A stretch of DNA of 64,000 nucleotides from Flagellimonas onchidii (lineage in GTDB: Bacteria; Bacteroidota; Bacteroidia; Flavobacteriales; Flavobacteriaceae). This document shows, piece after piece, positions 54,373 to 63,141 of this stretch (its first letter is position 1; each line of letters starts with the position of its first letter). The translations under genes and the position numbers were made by a program. The notes beneath the pieces are model-generated. The model was not told the origin of the DNA. It worked only from the letters and a program-made list of their open reading frames with translations, and searched no databases. The DNA lies in contig NZ_SRXX01000009.1 in NCBI RefSeq assembly GCF_004804315.1, forward strand, positions 1 through 64,000, in the 5' to 3' direction.

Positions 54373-54855
54373 TTATTTTCCCAGCATTGCCATCTTTATG
54401 GCTGCTATAGCGGCTTCGGTTCCTTTATTGCCATGCTTACCACCACTTCTATCCAAGGCCTGTTGCATGGTGTCATCCGTAAGAACACTAAAAATCACAG
54501 GAACATCATATTGAACATTCAGATCCTTGATTCCCTGCGCGGCCGCCGAACATACAAAATCGAAGTGACTGGTTTCACCTCGAATTACGCTACCTATGGC
54601 AATTACCACATCAACATTTTGTGTAGAAATCATTTTTTTACAACCAAAAGTCAATTCGAAACTTCCCGGAACATTCCAACGGACGATATTTTCCAAAAGT
54701 GCACCGCAATCCAATAAGGCTTCCAAAGCTCCTTTGTACAACCCTTCTGTGACGGTTTCATTCCATTCAGAAACAACAATCCCAAACCGAAGAGATTTCG
54801 CATTTGGGATTTTGGTCTTATCATAGGCCGATAAGTTTTTATTCTCGGTGGCCAT
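54373..54855 (-). CDS. ribH: 6,7-dimethyl-8-ribityllumazine synthase
   Basis: A 160-residue enzyme of riboflavin synthesis that joins the ribityl-aminouracil with dihydroxybutanone phosphate. Conserved: FGIVVSEWNETVTEGL, VPGSFEL, AIGSVIRGETSHFDFVCSA (catalytic His region), FSVLTDDTMQQALDRSGGKHGNKG. It follows the TPR protein gene by 3 bases, an arrangement common in Flavobacteriaceae. Confidence 0.95.
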   Translation of the reverse strand: MATENKNLSAYDKTKIPNAKSLRFGIVVSEWNETVTEGLYKGALEALLDCGALLENIVRWNVPGSFELTFGCKKMISTQNVDVVIAIGSVIRGETSHFDFVCSAAAQGIKDLNVQYDVPVIFSVLTDDTMQQALDRSGGKHGNKGTEAAIAAIKMAMLGK

Positions 54856-54858
54856 GTA

Positions 54859-55620
54859 TTAATTTTTCGTCAACCCAATAAGTGCATCGACACCATTTGC
54901 TTCTTGCGAAGCAGAAAATTCATTCTTAATTCTTTCAAACAAACTCAAAGCCTTGTCTTTTTGCCCTAAATCGAGAGCTATAACACCGGCTTTATATAAA
55001 AACCGTGGAGTAGTGAAGTCGTTTGCACTGTGCGCAGCTGCTTTCTCGTAATAATCCAATGCGTCTTCGGGCTGGTTCAACTGGGAAAAAGCATCACCTA
55101 TTCCCCCTTTGGCCATAGCACCCAATACAGCGTCATCGGAAGAAAACTTTTCCAAATGCTCAATGGCATTGTCATATTCTTGAAGGTTCAAATAGGTCAT
55201 TCCTGCAGAATATTCGGCTAAATTTGCTGCTTTGGTCCCTTTGTACTCCTCAATGATATCCAAAAAACCATATTTTCCTTCAGCTCCATTAAGAGCTAAA
55301 GTAAACAGGGAATCCTTAGCGGTTTCATTGGTCAGTGCTTGGTCAAAATATTGTTGTGGGTAATACAGTTCATTGGCGGCGGATGCTTCTTTAGGCTTCT
55401 GAATGAACTCATTGTATCCCAAATATCCCAAAACACCCAAAGCAATGGCACCGATAACCCCTAAAATATAGTTTTGGTTTTTTTGGACCCAGGCCTCGGT
55501 CTTGGAAGCACTTTCATCCAAGGTATTGAATACCTCAGCGGTTGTACTGTCCTGCTCATCGAATTGTACTTCCTCAACCTTATTTTTTGGCTTAAAGCCT
55601 CGCTTCTTGTATGTTGCCAT
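54859..55620 (-). CDS. Membrane-anchored tetratricopeptide protein
   Basis: A 253-residue protein: basic N-terminus MATYKKRGFKPKNKVEEVQF, one membrane segment (about residues 50-70, ILGVIGAIALGVLGYLGY), then TPR-like helices (LAEYSAGMTYLNLQEYDNAI, KGGIGDAFSQLNQPEDALDY). The architecture resembles YfgM, a chaperone-like partner of the Sec translocon; that is inference. Start ATG 55620 is set by a -7 box at 55641-55648. Confidence 0.85.
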   Translation of the reverse strand: MATYKKRGFKPKNKVEEVQFDEQDSTTAEVFNTLDESASKTEAWVQKNQNYILGVIGAIALGVLGYLGYNEFIQKPKEASAANELYYPQQYFDQALTNETAKDSLFTLALNGAEGKYGFLDIIEEYKGTKAANLAEYSAGMTYLNLQEYDNAIEHLEKFSSDDAVLGAMAKGGIGDAFSQLNQPEDALDYYEKAAAHSANDFTTPRFLYKAGVIALDLGQKDKALSLFERIKNEFSASQEANGVDALIGLTKN

Positions 55621-55640
55621 CCTTGATTTTATTAATCGGG

Positions 55641-55648
55641 CAAAAATA
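55641..55648 (-). promoter_or_regulatory. -7 box for the TPR-ribH operon
   Basis: TATTTTTG on the minus strand, 20 bases before ATG 55620; the in-frame ATG at 55662 lies upstream of it. Confidence 0.45.
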
Positions 55649-55684
55649 AAGTTTTTATCCAAAACCGAAAGCTAATTTATTCGT

Positions 55685-55692
55685 TATTTTTG
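55685..55692 (+). promoter_or_regulatory. -7 box for recF
   Basis: TATTTTTG, 54 bases before ATG 55747 in the divergent region shared with the TPR gene. Confidence 0.4.
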
Positions 55693-55746
55693 GATTCTTT
55701 AATTGGTTCCAAGACCAATCGAAACATTGTGTTTCTTTTATTTTTT

Positions 55747-56826
55747 ATGTTTTTAAAGCACTTATCCTTAGTTAATTATAAAAATTTCGATTCCAAAATC
55801 TTGGAATTCGACCCCATAATCAATTGTTTGGTGGGTGATAATGGAGTAGGAAAAACCAATATTTTGGATGCCATTTACCACCTTTCTTTTGGTAAAAGTT
55901 ATTTTAATCCTGTTTCCACTCAAAACATAAAGCACAATACCGATTTTTTTGTAATAGAGGGTGAATTTGAGAAAGAAGGCAGAACAGAAAAGATTATTTG
56001 CAGCTTTAAAAAAGGTTTAAAGAAAGTAATTAAAAGAAATGGTAAAGCCTATGAGAAGTTCTCGGAACATATTGGCTTTTTACCTTTGGTAATCATCTCT
56101 CCCTCTGACCGCGATTTGATTATTGAAGGAAGTGATACACGTAGAAAATTTGTGGATGGTGTAATTTCCCAGTCGGACAAAGCCTATCTTCAAACCTTGA
56201 TCAAATACAACAAAGTTTTGGTTCAACGGAATTCTTTGCTAAAGTATTTTGTCGCCAACAACACCTTCGATAAGGATACCTTAGACGTATACAATGAGCA
56301 ACTTGACCAGTTAGGGACCGAAATCCACAAAAAAAGAGTTGATTTTATTTCATCTTTCATTCCAATATTTCAGGAACAATACGCACATATTTCAGAAAAA
56401 GATGAACAAATAATGCTATCCTACAAAAGTCAACTTTCTGAAAAGAGACTGATTGAACTTTTAGATACCAACCTTGACAAAGATAGAGCCCTACAATATA
56501 CCAGTGTTGGCATCCACAAGGATGACCTAGACTTTACCATTGCTGGGCATCCCATTAAAAAATTTGGCAGTCAGGGACAGCAAAAATCTTTTTTAATAGC
56601 ATTGAAATTAGCTCAATTTCATTTCATGAAAGCACAAGCCAAAACCACCCCAATTTTGTTACTGGATGATATTTTCGACAAATTGGACGAAAATAGGGTC
56701 TCACAAATTGTAGGGTTGGTGGACAATGAAAATTTTGGACAGATTTTCATCAGCGATACGCATCCTGAACGCACAGAAAACGTTGTTAAAAATATTCAGC
56801 AGAGCTATAAAATATTTAACTTGTAG
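55747..56826 (+). CDS. recF: DNA replication and repair protein RecF
   Basis: A 359-residue SMC-like ATPase that helps load RecA at gaps. N-terminal [20 protein letters not shown], Walker [21 protein letters not shown] (residues 29-48), signature [19 protein letters not shown], and Walker [17 protein letters not shown]. Start ATG 55747 gives the family's normal N-terminus. Followed after one base by a lipoprotein gene. Confidence 0.95.
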   Translation: MFLKHLSLVNYKNFDSKILEFDPIINCLVGDNGVGKTNILDAIYHLSFGKSYFNPVSTQNIKHNTDFFVIEGEFEKEGRTEKIICSFKKGLKKVIKRNGKAYEKFSEHIGFLPLVIISPSDRDLIIEGSDTRRKFVDGVISQSDKAYLQTLIKYNKVLVQRNSLLKYFVANNTFDKDTLDVYNEQLDQLGTEIHKKRVDFISSFIPIFQEQYAHISEKDEQIMLSYKSQLSEKRLIELLDTNLDKDRALQYTSVGIHKDDLDFTIAGHPIKKFGSQGQQKSFLIALKLAQFHFMKAQAKTTPILLLDDIFDKLDENRVSQIVGLVDNENFGQIFISDTHPERTENVVKNIQQSYKIFNL

Positions 56827-56827
56827 T

Positions 56828-57250
56828 ATGAACAGGATTCTACTTTTTGGAACGTTTATATTGCTTTTCTCCTGCAAAGAAAGTTTGATTCCCAAGGAAA
56901 ACCTTCATTATTTAAATGGGTATTGGGAAATTTCCGAAGTAACCTTTCCTGACGGGTCCAAAAAAGATTATAAAATAAGTTCTACCATTGACTTCATTCA
57001 TTTAGATGGTGATTCGGGTTTTCGAAAAAAAATGCAGCCTAAATTTAATGGCACCTATTCGACTTCCAACAATGTAGAGTCTTTTACAATGATTAAAACC
57101 AACGATGTTTTCACCCTTACTTATAAAAACAGTTTGGACCAATGGGATGAAAAGTTGATTCAATTGGACTCAACATCCTTTGCAGTTCGAAATGAAGAAG
57201 GTATTTTATATTCATACAAACGGTTCCAGCCCATCCAAATCCCCAAATAA
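56828..57250 (+). CDS. Small lipocalin-like lipoprotein
   Basis: A 140-residue lipoprotein (MNRILLFGTFILLFSC) with LNGYWEISEVTFPDGSKKDY and FNGTYSTSNNVESF, a pattern of small lipocalin-like beta-barrel proteins in this phylum. Function unknown. Starts 1 base after recF and shares one base with the next gene's start (TAATG). Confidence 0.8.
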   Translation: MNRILLFGTFILLFSCKESLIPKENLHYLNGYWEISEVTFPDGSKKDYKISSTIDFIHLDGDSGFRKKMQPKFNGTYSTSNNVESFTMIKTNDVFTLTYKNSLDQWDEKLIQLDSTSFAVRNEEGILYSYKRFQPIQIPK

Positions 57251-57546
57251 TGGCAAAAAGAAACAATTCACATATTCCCTTAAGTGAAGCGTTAAACGAG
57301 TTTATTAAGGAAAATAAGCTACAAAAAGGCATGGACAAGGTCAATGCCAAAGATGCATGGGCTAAACTTATGGGTAACGGAGTAAACAACTATACCAATG
57401 GCGTCGAACTAAAAAACGAAACCTTATACGTGTCCTTATCTTCTTCCGTGCTTCGTGAAGAATTAAGTATGGGAAAAAGTAAGATTGTAGCAATGCTCAA
57501 TGAGGAACTGGGTAGGGAGTTGATAAAAAAAATCGTCCTTCGTTAA
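57250..57546 (+). CDS. DUF721/DciA-like protein
   Basis: A 98-residue protein of the DUF721 group: SEALNEFIKENKLQKGMDKV, DAWAKLMGNGVNNYTNGVEL, and LYVSLSSSVLREELSMGKSK. In other bacteria DciA (DUF721) recruits DnaB to the origin; its usual place next to recF in Bacteroidota fits a replication role. One-base overlap with the lipoprotein gene. Confidence 0.88.
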   Translation: MAKRNNSHIPLSEALNEFIKENKLQKGMDKVNAKDAWAKLMGNGVNNYTNGVELKNETLYVSLSSSVLREELSMGKSKIVAMLNEELGRELIKKIVLR

Positions 57547-57567
57547 CCTCTATTATTGGATATAGGG

Positions 57568-58074
57568 ATGAAAGCAATTACCAAAACACCAAGATTGCAA
57601 ATTTGCGAAGCTGAGGTAACAGATTCCAAATTTATCCTTGAGCTGTTGAATAGCCCAAACTGGTTGGAATTCATTGGAGACAGGGATGTTAAAACCGAGA
57701 AACAGGCCAATGCTTACATTAAATCCAGTCTAATAGCCTCGTATAAACAAAACGGATATGGACTTTATAAAATGTGTCTGAAAGAATCTCTTCATCCCAT
57801 CGGTATTTGTGGTTTTGTCAAAAGGGATTATTTGGATCATCCAGATATTGGTTTTGCAATTTTACCTCAATTTGAGGGTAAGGGGTTCACCTATGAAGCC
57901 TGTATTGCTTTATTGGATTATGGCAAGTATCATCTAAAATTAGACTCAATCCTAGGTATCACAACAATGGAAAATATCAAATCCCGGAATCTGTTGGAGA
58001 AGATCAACCTTAAGCAGGTTGGGACTGTTACACCAAAAAAGAATCAAGGGGAGTACCTACTTTTTTCAACTTAA
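57568..58074 (+). CDS. GNAT acetyltransferase, RimJ/RimL-like
   Basis: A 168-residue acetyl-CoA-dependent N-acetyltransferase: TPRLQICEAEVTD at the start, GLYKMCLKESLHPIGICGFV, LDHPDIGFAILPQFEGKGFT (acetyl-CoA loop) and the NIKSRNLLEKINLKQVG end typical for the ribosomal-protein acetyltransferase group. Substrate unknown. Starts at ATG 57568, 21 bases after the DciA-like gene. Confidence 0.88.
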   Translation: MKAITKTPRLQICEAEVTDSKFILELLNSPNWLEFIGDRDVKTEKQANAYIKSSLIASYKQNGYGLYKMCLKESLHPIGICGFVKRDYLDHPDIGFAILPQFEGKGFTYEACIALLDYGKYHLKLDSILGITTMENIKSRNLLEKINLKQVGTVTPKKNQGEYLLFST

Positions 58075-58107
58075 ATGGATTTACTTTCTCATGATTAGCT
58101 ATCAAAA

Positions 58108-58635
58108 CTATAACAACTTTACATAGTAATCAAAACAACTAGTCGTTACCAGGTCAAGGGCTTTTGTAGGTTCCACTTCATTAAAATCTTGTGAATAGGT
58201 GTATTTGTATCCCATTCGTTGGTACCATCCACTGATTCTGGTCTTGAACTCCACTTCCCTGTCTTTGGGCCGCAGTATCTCAATTTTTATAGCTTTCATA
58301 TTCCTTTCAAGGGCTATTTTCTCTACAGCCCCTATTAGTGTTCGACCTATTCCCATTCCAGTTTTGCCAAAATCGGCACATAGTAGTCCAAACCCATAAA
58401 TACCTGAAGCTTTTACATAATGACGTATTCCACCCACTACCAATCCATTGGAATATGCTACCAGTATCTCATCGTTCTCGATTAATTTATTATAATCTTC
58501 AAACGAAATCCTGACATAATTTTCGCCCCACATTTCCTTTTCCGTTTCGGCATAGGCAGTAATCAATATTTGATACAACCTTTTTCGGTCTTTCAAAGGC
58601 AAGTTCTTTGATTTTGAAGAAATCACGTTAATCAT
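58108..58635 (-). CDS. GNAT-family protein
   Basis: A 175-residue protein with a GNAT core (LVVGGIRHYVKASGIYGFGL, and the acetyl-CoA loop GKTGMGIGRTLIGAVEKIAL) and a C-terminal YQRMGYKYTYSQDF segment. Substrate unknown. A -7 box 4 bases before the ATG suggests a leaderless transcript. Confidence 0.75.
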   Translation of the reverse strand: MINVISSKSKNLPLKDRKRLYQILITAYAETEKEMWGENYVRISFEDYNKLIENDEILVAYSNGLVVGGIRHYVKASGIYGFGLLCADFGKTGMGIGRTLIGAVEKIALERNMKAIKIEILRPKDREVEFKTRISGWYQRMGYKYTYSQDFNEVEPTKALDLVTTSCFDYYVKLL

Positions 58636-58639
58636 TATG

Positions 58640-58647
58640 CAAAGTTA
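58640..58647 (-). promoter_or_regulatory. -7 box close to the GNAT start (possible leaderless mRNA)
   Basis: TAACTTTG on the minus strand with 4 bases between it and ATG 58635. Confidence 0.45.
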
Positions 58648-58679
58648 ACGAAGCACCAAAGTATCGGGTTCAATGAACA

Positions 58680-58714
58680 CAAAAAAAGCCGCCCTTTTAG
58701 GGCGGCTTTTACAA
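58680..58714 (-). terminator. Intrinsic terminator of ndk
   Basis: AAAAAA-GCCGCCC-TTTTA-GGGCGGC-TTTTA: a 7-bp GC stem 20 to 55 bases past the ndk stop, before the GNAT promoter. Symmetric A and T runs let it work both ways. Confidence 0.88.
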
Positions 58715-58735
58715 TTTTATCTCTTTTTATTTTTA

Positions 58736-59155
58736 CTAGAATACTTCCCTTCCAGAAAAATGAAAAGCACCTTCTATCGCGGCATTTTCATCACTGTCCG
58801 ATCCGTGAACAGCATTCTCTCCAATACTGGTAGCAAATAGTTTTCTGATGGTACCTTCAGCAGCTTCAGCTGGATTGGTCGCACCAATCAAAGCTCGAAA
58901 ATCATCTACAGCATTATCCTTTTCCAAAATAGCTGCCACAATTGGGCCACGGGTCATAAACTCAACCAACTCTCCAAAGAAAGGACGTTCTTTATGAATA
59001 GCGTAGAATTCCTGCGCATCCCTCTTGCTCAATTGGGTGTATTTCATAGCCACAATTTTGAAGCCAGCCGCTGTAATCTTCTCCAAAATCGCACCAATAT
59101 GTCCGTTCTCAACGGCATCGGGCTTAATCATGGTGAATGTTCTATTTCCAGTCAT
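58736..59155 (-). CDS. ndk: Nucleoside diphosphate kinase
   Basis: A 139-residue enzyme that transfers the terminal phosphate from ATP to NDPs through a phospho-His. [15 protein letters not shown] at the start, the catalytic His in [12 protein letters not shown] (about residue 115) and [15 protein letters not shown] are typical. A good promoter precedes it and a strong terminator follows. Confidence 0.96.
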   Translation of the reverse strand: MTGNRTFTMIKPDAVENGHIGAILEKITAAGFKIVAMKYTQLSKRDAQEFYAIHKERPFFGELVEFMTRGPIVAAILEKDNAVDDFRALIGATNPAEAAEGTIRKLFATSIGENAVHGSDSDENAAIEGAFHFSGREVF

Positions 59156-59172
59156 TTTTTTAAAATTTTGCG

Positions 59173-59203
59173 CAAACTTACACTTTTTCGAGCAACGAAC
59201 AAG
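59173..59203 (-). promoter_or_regulatory. Promoter of ndk
   Basis: Minus strand: CTTG (59200-59203), exactly 19 bases, TAAGTTTG (59173-59180), 17 bases before the ATG. Confidence 0.5.
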
Positions 59204-59210
59204 ATAAGAT

Positions 59211-60251
59211 TCAATACCTCTGCGTTAATTCTCGATAAATCTTTCCGTTTTCACCCATAATGGTAAACCGGACCTTCTTTTCCTTTAAATTCAATCTAAT
59301 AAGTCCAAAGCTCTTCGTTGAAACGACCTCCCCTATTCGATTCTTATTTGGCTCTGATTTAAACTCAGCATACGAATGGGTCAGTCCACTACTTGTGAAA
59401 TCTACAAGAGGATAATCCATACCTTTCAAAGCAATTCTTGAGAATTCAGAAATATGTCGATCACCTGACAAAACCATAACACCTTTTGCTCCAGAGTCAA
59501 CAATTAGGTCTTTCATTTTTTCCATTTCCATTGGAAAGTTTCCCCAGCTCTCAAAACCATGCTCATGTGATAGTAACTGTATACTTGTTACAATGAGGTT
59601 AAAATCCGCATCTGAGGTTTCCAATTCTTTTTTTAACCAACGCCATTGTTCAGCACCAAGAATAGTAGATTCAGCTTCGGTATTTGGTTTGTAACGACGG
59701 TTCGGGTCTTCATCCTTTTTTAATGCACTGCGAAAATAACGTGTATCCAAAACTAAAATGTTCATCTTCCCAAAATTGGTTTCAAACAAGTGGGATGCGT
59801 ATACACCGTCCCTTTTTCTTCTATCGCTTCCTTTTGGCACCCCCATAAAATCTAAAAACAACTGCTGACTTTCCTTTTTCATGGAAAACTCTTCTCCTCC
59901 GTCATTAAGTCCGTAATCATGATCATCCCAAGTACCAATAACAGGAACTTGAGATTTTAAAGCTTTATATCCAGCCACCCTATTTTGTTTAGCGTACATG
60001 GATTTCATTTTTCCCATATTATCCGTATCCGCATAAATGTTGTCCCCACCCCAAATCCAAACGTCGGGGTTTTGTGCCAAAATATCGTCCCAAAAAGGAT
60101 TAACCTTATCATGCTTGTTACAAGATCCAAATGCAACTACAAAAAACTCATCGGAATCATCGGCAATGGTAGGTTTTACAATATTGTCTTGATAAGCCTT
60201 GCATCCAACAAAAAAAACGACAAAAAAACCTATAAGAGTACGATAGCACAT
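59211..60251 (-). CDS. PhoD-like metallophosphatase lipoprotein
   Basis: A 346-residue lipoprotein ([17 protein letters not shown], from ATG 60251). The alkaline phosphatase D/metallophosphatase core shows [53 protein letters not shown] and [11 protein letters not shown]. Members hydrolyse phosphomono- and diesters outside the cytoplasm, often using calcium and iron. The in-frame ATG at 60272 would lie within the -7 box at 60272-60279, so 60251 is preferred. Confidence 0.9.
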   Translation of the reverse strand: MCYRTLIGFFVVFFVGCKAYQDNIVKPTIADDSDEFFVVAFGSCNKHDKVNPFWDDILAQNPDVWIWGGDNIYADTDNMGKMKSMYAKQNRVAGYKALKSQVPVIGTWDDHDYGLNDGGEEFSMKKESQQLFLDFMGVPKGSDRRKRDGVYASHLFETNFGKMNILVLDTRYFRSALKKDEDPNRRYKPNTEAESTILGAEQWRWLKKELETSDADFNLIVTSIQLLSHEHGFESWGNFPMEMEKMKDLIVDSGAKGVMVLSGDRHISEFSRIALKGMDYPLVDFTSSGLTHSYAEFKSEPNKNRIGEVVSTKSFGLIRLNLKEKKVRFTIMGENGKIYRELTQRY

Positions 60252-60271
60252 TGCTTCAAATTTATCAGACA

Positions 60272-60279
60272 CAAAAATA
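60272..60279 (-). promoter_or_regulatory. -7 box for the PhoD-like gene
   Basis: TATTTTTG on the minus strand, 20 bases before ATG 60251. Confidence 0.4.
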
Positions 60280-60313
60280 GGTTATCGCGGATTACCTCTA
60301 CATTATATTATTG

Positions 60314-60321
60314 TATCTTTG
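60314..60321 (+). promoter_or_regulatory. -7 box close to the NrnA-like start (possible leaderless mRNA)
   Basis: TATCTTTG with 5 bases between it and ATG 60327; transcription would begin at the start codon. Confidence 0.45.
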
Positions 60322-60326
60322 CCGGC

Positions 60327-61343
60327 ATGAATTTAGAGGACATTGCGACGGTAAAGTCAATTCTTTCCAAACCCCAAAAAATCGTTATCATACCCCATAA
60401 AAATCCTGACGGCGATGCCATGGGCTCGTGTTTGGGGCTATGCGCCTTTCTCAGGTCCAAAAACCAAAAAGCATCAGTAATCACCCCAAATGATTATCCA
60501 AAATTTCTAAAATGGATGCCTTATTCGCAAGAAGTCTTGAATTTTGAAAAGGAAAACTCCCAAGCCAAGAAGCTTCTTCAAGACGCTACGGTAATATTCA
60601 CTTTGGATTTTAATAACTTTTCAAGAACCGGTCAGTTGGAAAATATATTGATGGAAAAACAGGCGGATTTCATCATGATCGATCACCATCAACAACCGAG
60701 TGACTATGCCAAAGTGACCTATTCTGACGTGAGTATGAGCTCCACCTGTGAAATGGTGTACAATTTTATTGAGGCCTTGGGCGAATTGGACAGTATAGAC
60801 TCCGGTATTGCAACCAACCTATATACTGGAATTATGACCGATACCGGCTCGTTCAAATACCGTTCCACCTCCAGCAGAACGCATAGGGTAGTGGCAGACC
60901 TTATAGACCGAGGAGCCAACAATATGGAGATTCACAGACAAGTGTTCGATACAAATTCACCTTCCCGCTTACATTTGCTAGGTGTTGCATTGAGCAATAT
61001 GGTCATTATGTCCAAATATAAAACGGCATTCATAACGCTTACCCAGACCGAACTAGATCAACACAATTTTAAAAAAGGAGATACCGAAGGCTTTGTCAAT
61101 TATGGTTTAACTCTGGAAGGAATTGTTTTCGCCGTTATCTTTATTGAGAACAAGGAAGAAGGGATTATCAAGATTTCATTCCGATCCGTGGGAAGTTTCT
61201 CGGTCAATGAATTTGCCAGAGAACATTTTAATGGTGGGGGACATGACAATGCTGCGGGGGGGCGAAGCATGGATAGCATAACCGACACTGTTGAGCGGTT
61301 TAAAACAATCCTTGAAACCTATAAAACTCAGTTGAATTCATGA
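60327..61343 (+). CDS. DHH-family phosphoesterase (NrnA-like oligoribonuclease/pAp phosphatase)
   Basis: A 338-residue enzyme with DHH motifs: IIPHKNPDGDAMGSCLGLCA (about residues 18-37), FTLDFNNFSR, MIDHHQQPSDYA, GIMTDTGSFKYRST, and the DHHA1 C-terminal FNGGGHDNAAGG. Homologues degrade 2-5-nt RNAs and dephosphorylate pAp. ATG 60327 is the first start downstream of the promoter. The stop overlaps gldI by ATGA. Confidence 0.92.
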   Translation: MNLEDIATVKSILSKPQKIVIIPHKNPDGDAMGSCLGLCAFLRSKNQKASVITPNDYPKFLKWMPYSQEVLNFEKENSQAKKLLQDATVIFTLDFNNFSRTGQLENILMEKQADFIMIDHHQQPSDYAKVTYSDVSMSSTCEMVYNFIEALGELDSIDSGIATNLYTGIMTDTGSFKYRSTSSRTHRVVADLIDRGANNMEIHRQVFDTNSPSRLHLLGVALSNMVIMSKYKTAFITLTQTELDQHNFKKGDTEGFVNYGLTLEGIVFAVIFIENKEEGIIKISFRSVGSFSVNEFAREHFNGGGHDNAAGGRSMDSITDTVERFKTILETYKTQLNS

Positions 61344-61897
61344 GAAACGTACTGACCATAATTCTATTGATTGTTTTGGTCGGATGTGGTGGACCAGAAC
61401 CCAGGAGGCCTGTCAAGGTGAAATCCGGAAGCTTTTTCAAGGAATCCGTAGAACGGAACAAAGCTTTATTGGAAAAGGAAGAAGAATTGATCAAAGAAAT
61501 CATTGAAACGGACACCGTAAATACATATATAGCAAGTCCAAGTGGATTCTGGTATTATTTTGAAAAAAAGAACGAGGCATCAGCTTACCATCCAAAAACT
61601 GATGATCAAATTTTGTTTTCATATAATCTTGTTTCCTTTACCAATGATACTCTTTACACAATGAAGGAAAATGGCCCTACTTCTTACGTTGTGGACAAAG
61701 AACAATTGTTTCCTGGGCTTCAAAACGCCGTAAAGTTGCTCAAAATCAATGAGCGGGCTACTTTTTTGTTCCCATCTTTGCAAGCTTATGGTTACCACGG
61801 GGATGGAAGTAAAATTGGTCCAAGAACTCCAGTAAAATCAACAATTGAATTACACACTATCATTATAAATCAAGATAGCTTAAATCTTAAACCATGA
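61340..61897 (+). CDS. gldI: Gliding motility-associated peptidyl-prolyl isomerase GldI
   Basis: A 185-residue FKBP-like lipoprotein (MRNVLTIILLIVLVGC). A charged linker (residues 25-60) precedes the FKBP domain with PSGFWYYFEKKNE, LFSYNLVSFTNDTLYT, QLFPGLQNAVKLLKINERAT and the end YGYHGDGSKIGPRTPV. In Flavobacterium johnsoniae gldI mutants do not glide. ATGA overlaps on both sides couple it to the NrnA-like gene and the double isomerase. Confidence 0.9.
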   Translation: MRNVLTIILLIVLVGCGGPEPRRPVKVKSGSFFKESVERNKALLEKEEELIKEIIETDTVNTYIASPSGFWYYFEKKNEASAYHPKTDDQILFSYNLVSFTNDTLYTMKENGPTSYVVDKEQLFPGLQNAVKLLKINERATFLFPSLQAYGYHGDGSKIGPRTPVKSTIELHTIIINQDSLNLKP

Positions 61898-63012
61898 ACA
61901 TTATGAAACAATCACTTGTTTTAATCACACTATTCTCGATAGTCTTTTTTGGCTGTAAATCGAGCAAATATGCGGAGCTAGGAGATGGAATCTTTGCCGA
62001 TATCCAGACCTCTCAAGGCGATATCATTGTTAAACTGGAGCACGAAAAAACTCCGGTAACCGTTGCAAATTTTGTATCACTGGCCGAAGGCAACAATCCA
62101 TTTGTGGCAGACAGCCTTAAAGGAAAAAAGTATTACGATGGTATCATTTTCCACAGAATCATCAAAGATTTCATGATTCAGGGAGGTGACCCAACCGGAA
62201 CAGGCAGGGGAAATCCCGGTTATAAGTTTAAGGATGAGTTCCGTGACTCCTTAAGTCATTCAAAAAAAGGAATCTTGTCCATGGCCAACTCGGGCCCAAA
62301 AACCAACGGAAGTCAGTTTTTCATTACCCATAAGGAAACTCCCTGGTTAGATGGCAGACATACTGTTTTTGGTGAGGTGGTCAGTGGTCTGGACGTGGTT
62401 GATACCATTGCCAATGTAAAAACAGTGCCAGGCGACAAACCCGAAGTAGATGTGGTAATGAACAAGGTAGAAATCATTAGAAATGGTAAAGAGGCCAAAA
62501 AATTTGATGCTCCCCAAATCATGACCGATTATTTTGAGGAAGAAAAAGTAGCCGAAGCTGCCTTCAAAAAAATGAAAGATGATTTTGTCGCCGAGTTGGC
62601 AAAACAAAAAGAAGAGGCTCAAGAAACTACATCTGGACTTCGCATTTATTCCCTGAAAAAAGGAGAAGGCGAAGCACCTAAAGTTGGTCAAAAAGTTTTG
62701 GTAAATTATGCTGGGTGGTTACCTAATGGAGATTTGTTCGATACGTCAGAGGCTCGAGTAGCTGAAAAATTCAAAAACTTCGAACGAATCAATCAAATGC
62801 ACCGTGGCCAACTTACCCCGTCACCAATGGATTTTAGTCCAGAAGCTCCATTGTTCCCAGGCTTTAGGGAAGCTCTTCTTACCATGAAGGTAGGAGATAA
62901 AATCAGGGCTTTTCTGCCGGCTCATTTAGGATTGGGCCCTCAAGGTGGCGGTCCAATTCCTCCTAATTCAGACCTTATTTTTGATTTGGAAATTGTGGGA
63001 ATTCAACAATAG
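61894..63012 (+). CDS. Peptidyl-prolyl isomerase with cyclophilin and FKBP domains, lipoprotein
   Basis: A 372-residue lipoprotein (MKQSLVLITLFSIVFFGC; ATG 61894 or 61903). Residues 35-190 are a cyclophilin (VANFVSLAEGNNPF, IIFHRIIKDFMIQGGDPTGT, GILSMANSGPKTNGSQFFIT, LDGRHTVFGEVVSG). After a helical linker, residues 250-372 are an FKBP (VLVNYAGWLPNGDLFDTS, PGFREALLTMKVGDKIRAFL, IPPNSDLIFDLEIVGI). Two unrelated isomerase folds in one chain point to folding help for exported proteins. Ends before a strong terminator. Confidence 0.93.
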   Translation: MNIMKQSLVLITLFSIVFFGCKSSKYAELGDGIFADIQTSQGDIIVKLEHEKTPVTVANFVSLAEGNNPFVADSLKGKKYYDGIIFHRIIKDFMIQGGDPTGTGRGNPGYKFKDEFRDSLSHSKKGILSMANSGPKTNGSQFFITHKETPWLDGRHTVFGEVVSGLDVVDTIANVKTVPGDKPEVDVVMNKVEIIRNGKEAKKFDAPQIMTDYFEEEKVAEAAFKKMKDDFVAELAKQKEEAQETTSGLRIYSLKKGEGEAPKVGQKVLVNYAGWLPNGDLFDTSEARVAEKFKNFERINQMHRGQLTPSPMDFSPEAPLFPGFREALLTMKVGDKIRAFLPAHLGLGPQGGGPIPPNSDLIFDLEIVGIQQ

Positions 63013-63030
63013 AATTTTCTATACACCATA

Positions 63031-63062
63031 AAAAGGCAGCACTAAAGTGCTGCCTTTTCTTT
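63031..63062 (+). terminator. Terminator of the nrnA-gldI-isomerase operon
   Basis: AAAA-GGCAGCACT-AA-AGTGCTGCC-TTTTCTTTT: a 9-bp perfect stem and T-run 22 bases after the stop. Confidence 0.92.
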
Positions 63063-63141
63063 TACACAAAGCTTTGTTAAGATTGAAGGAATCTTAGGAA
63101 TTAAGGGCTAGATTAGAAGTCAATAATCCATACTTGCGATT

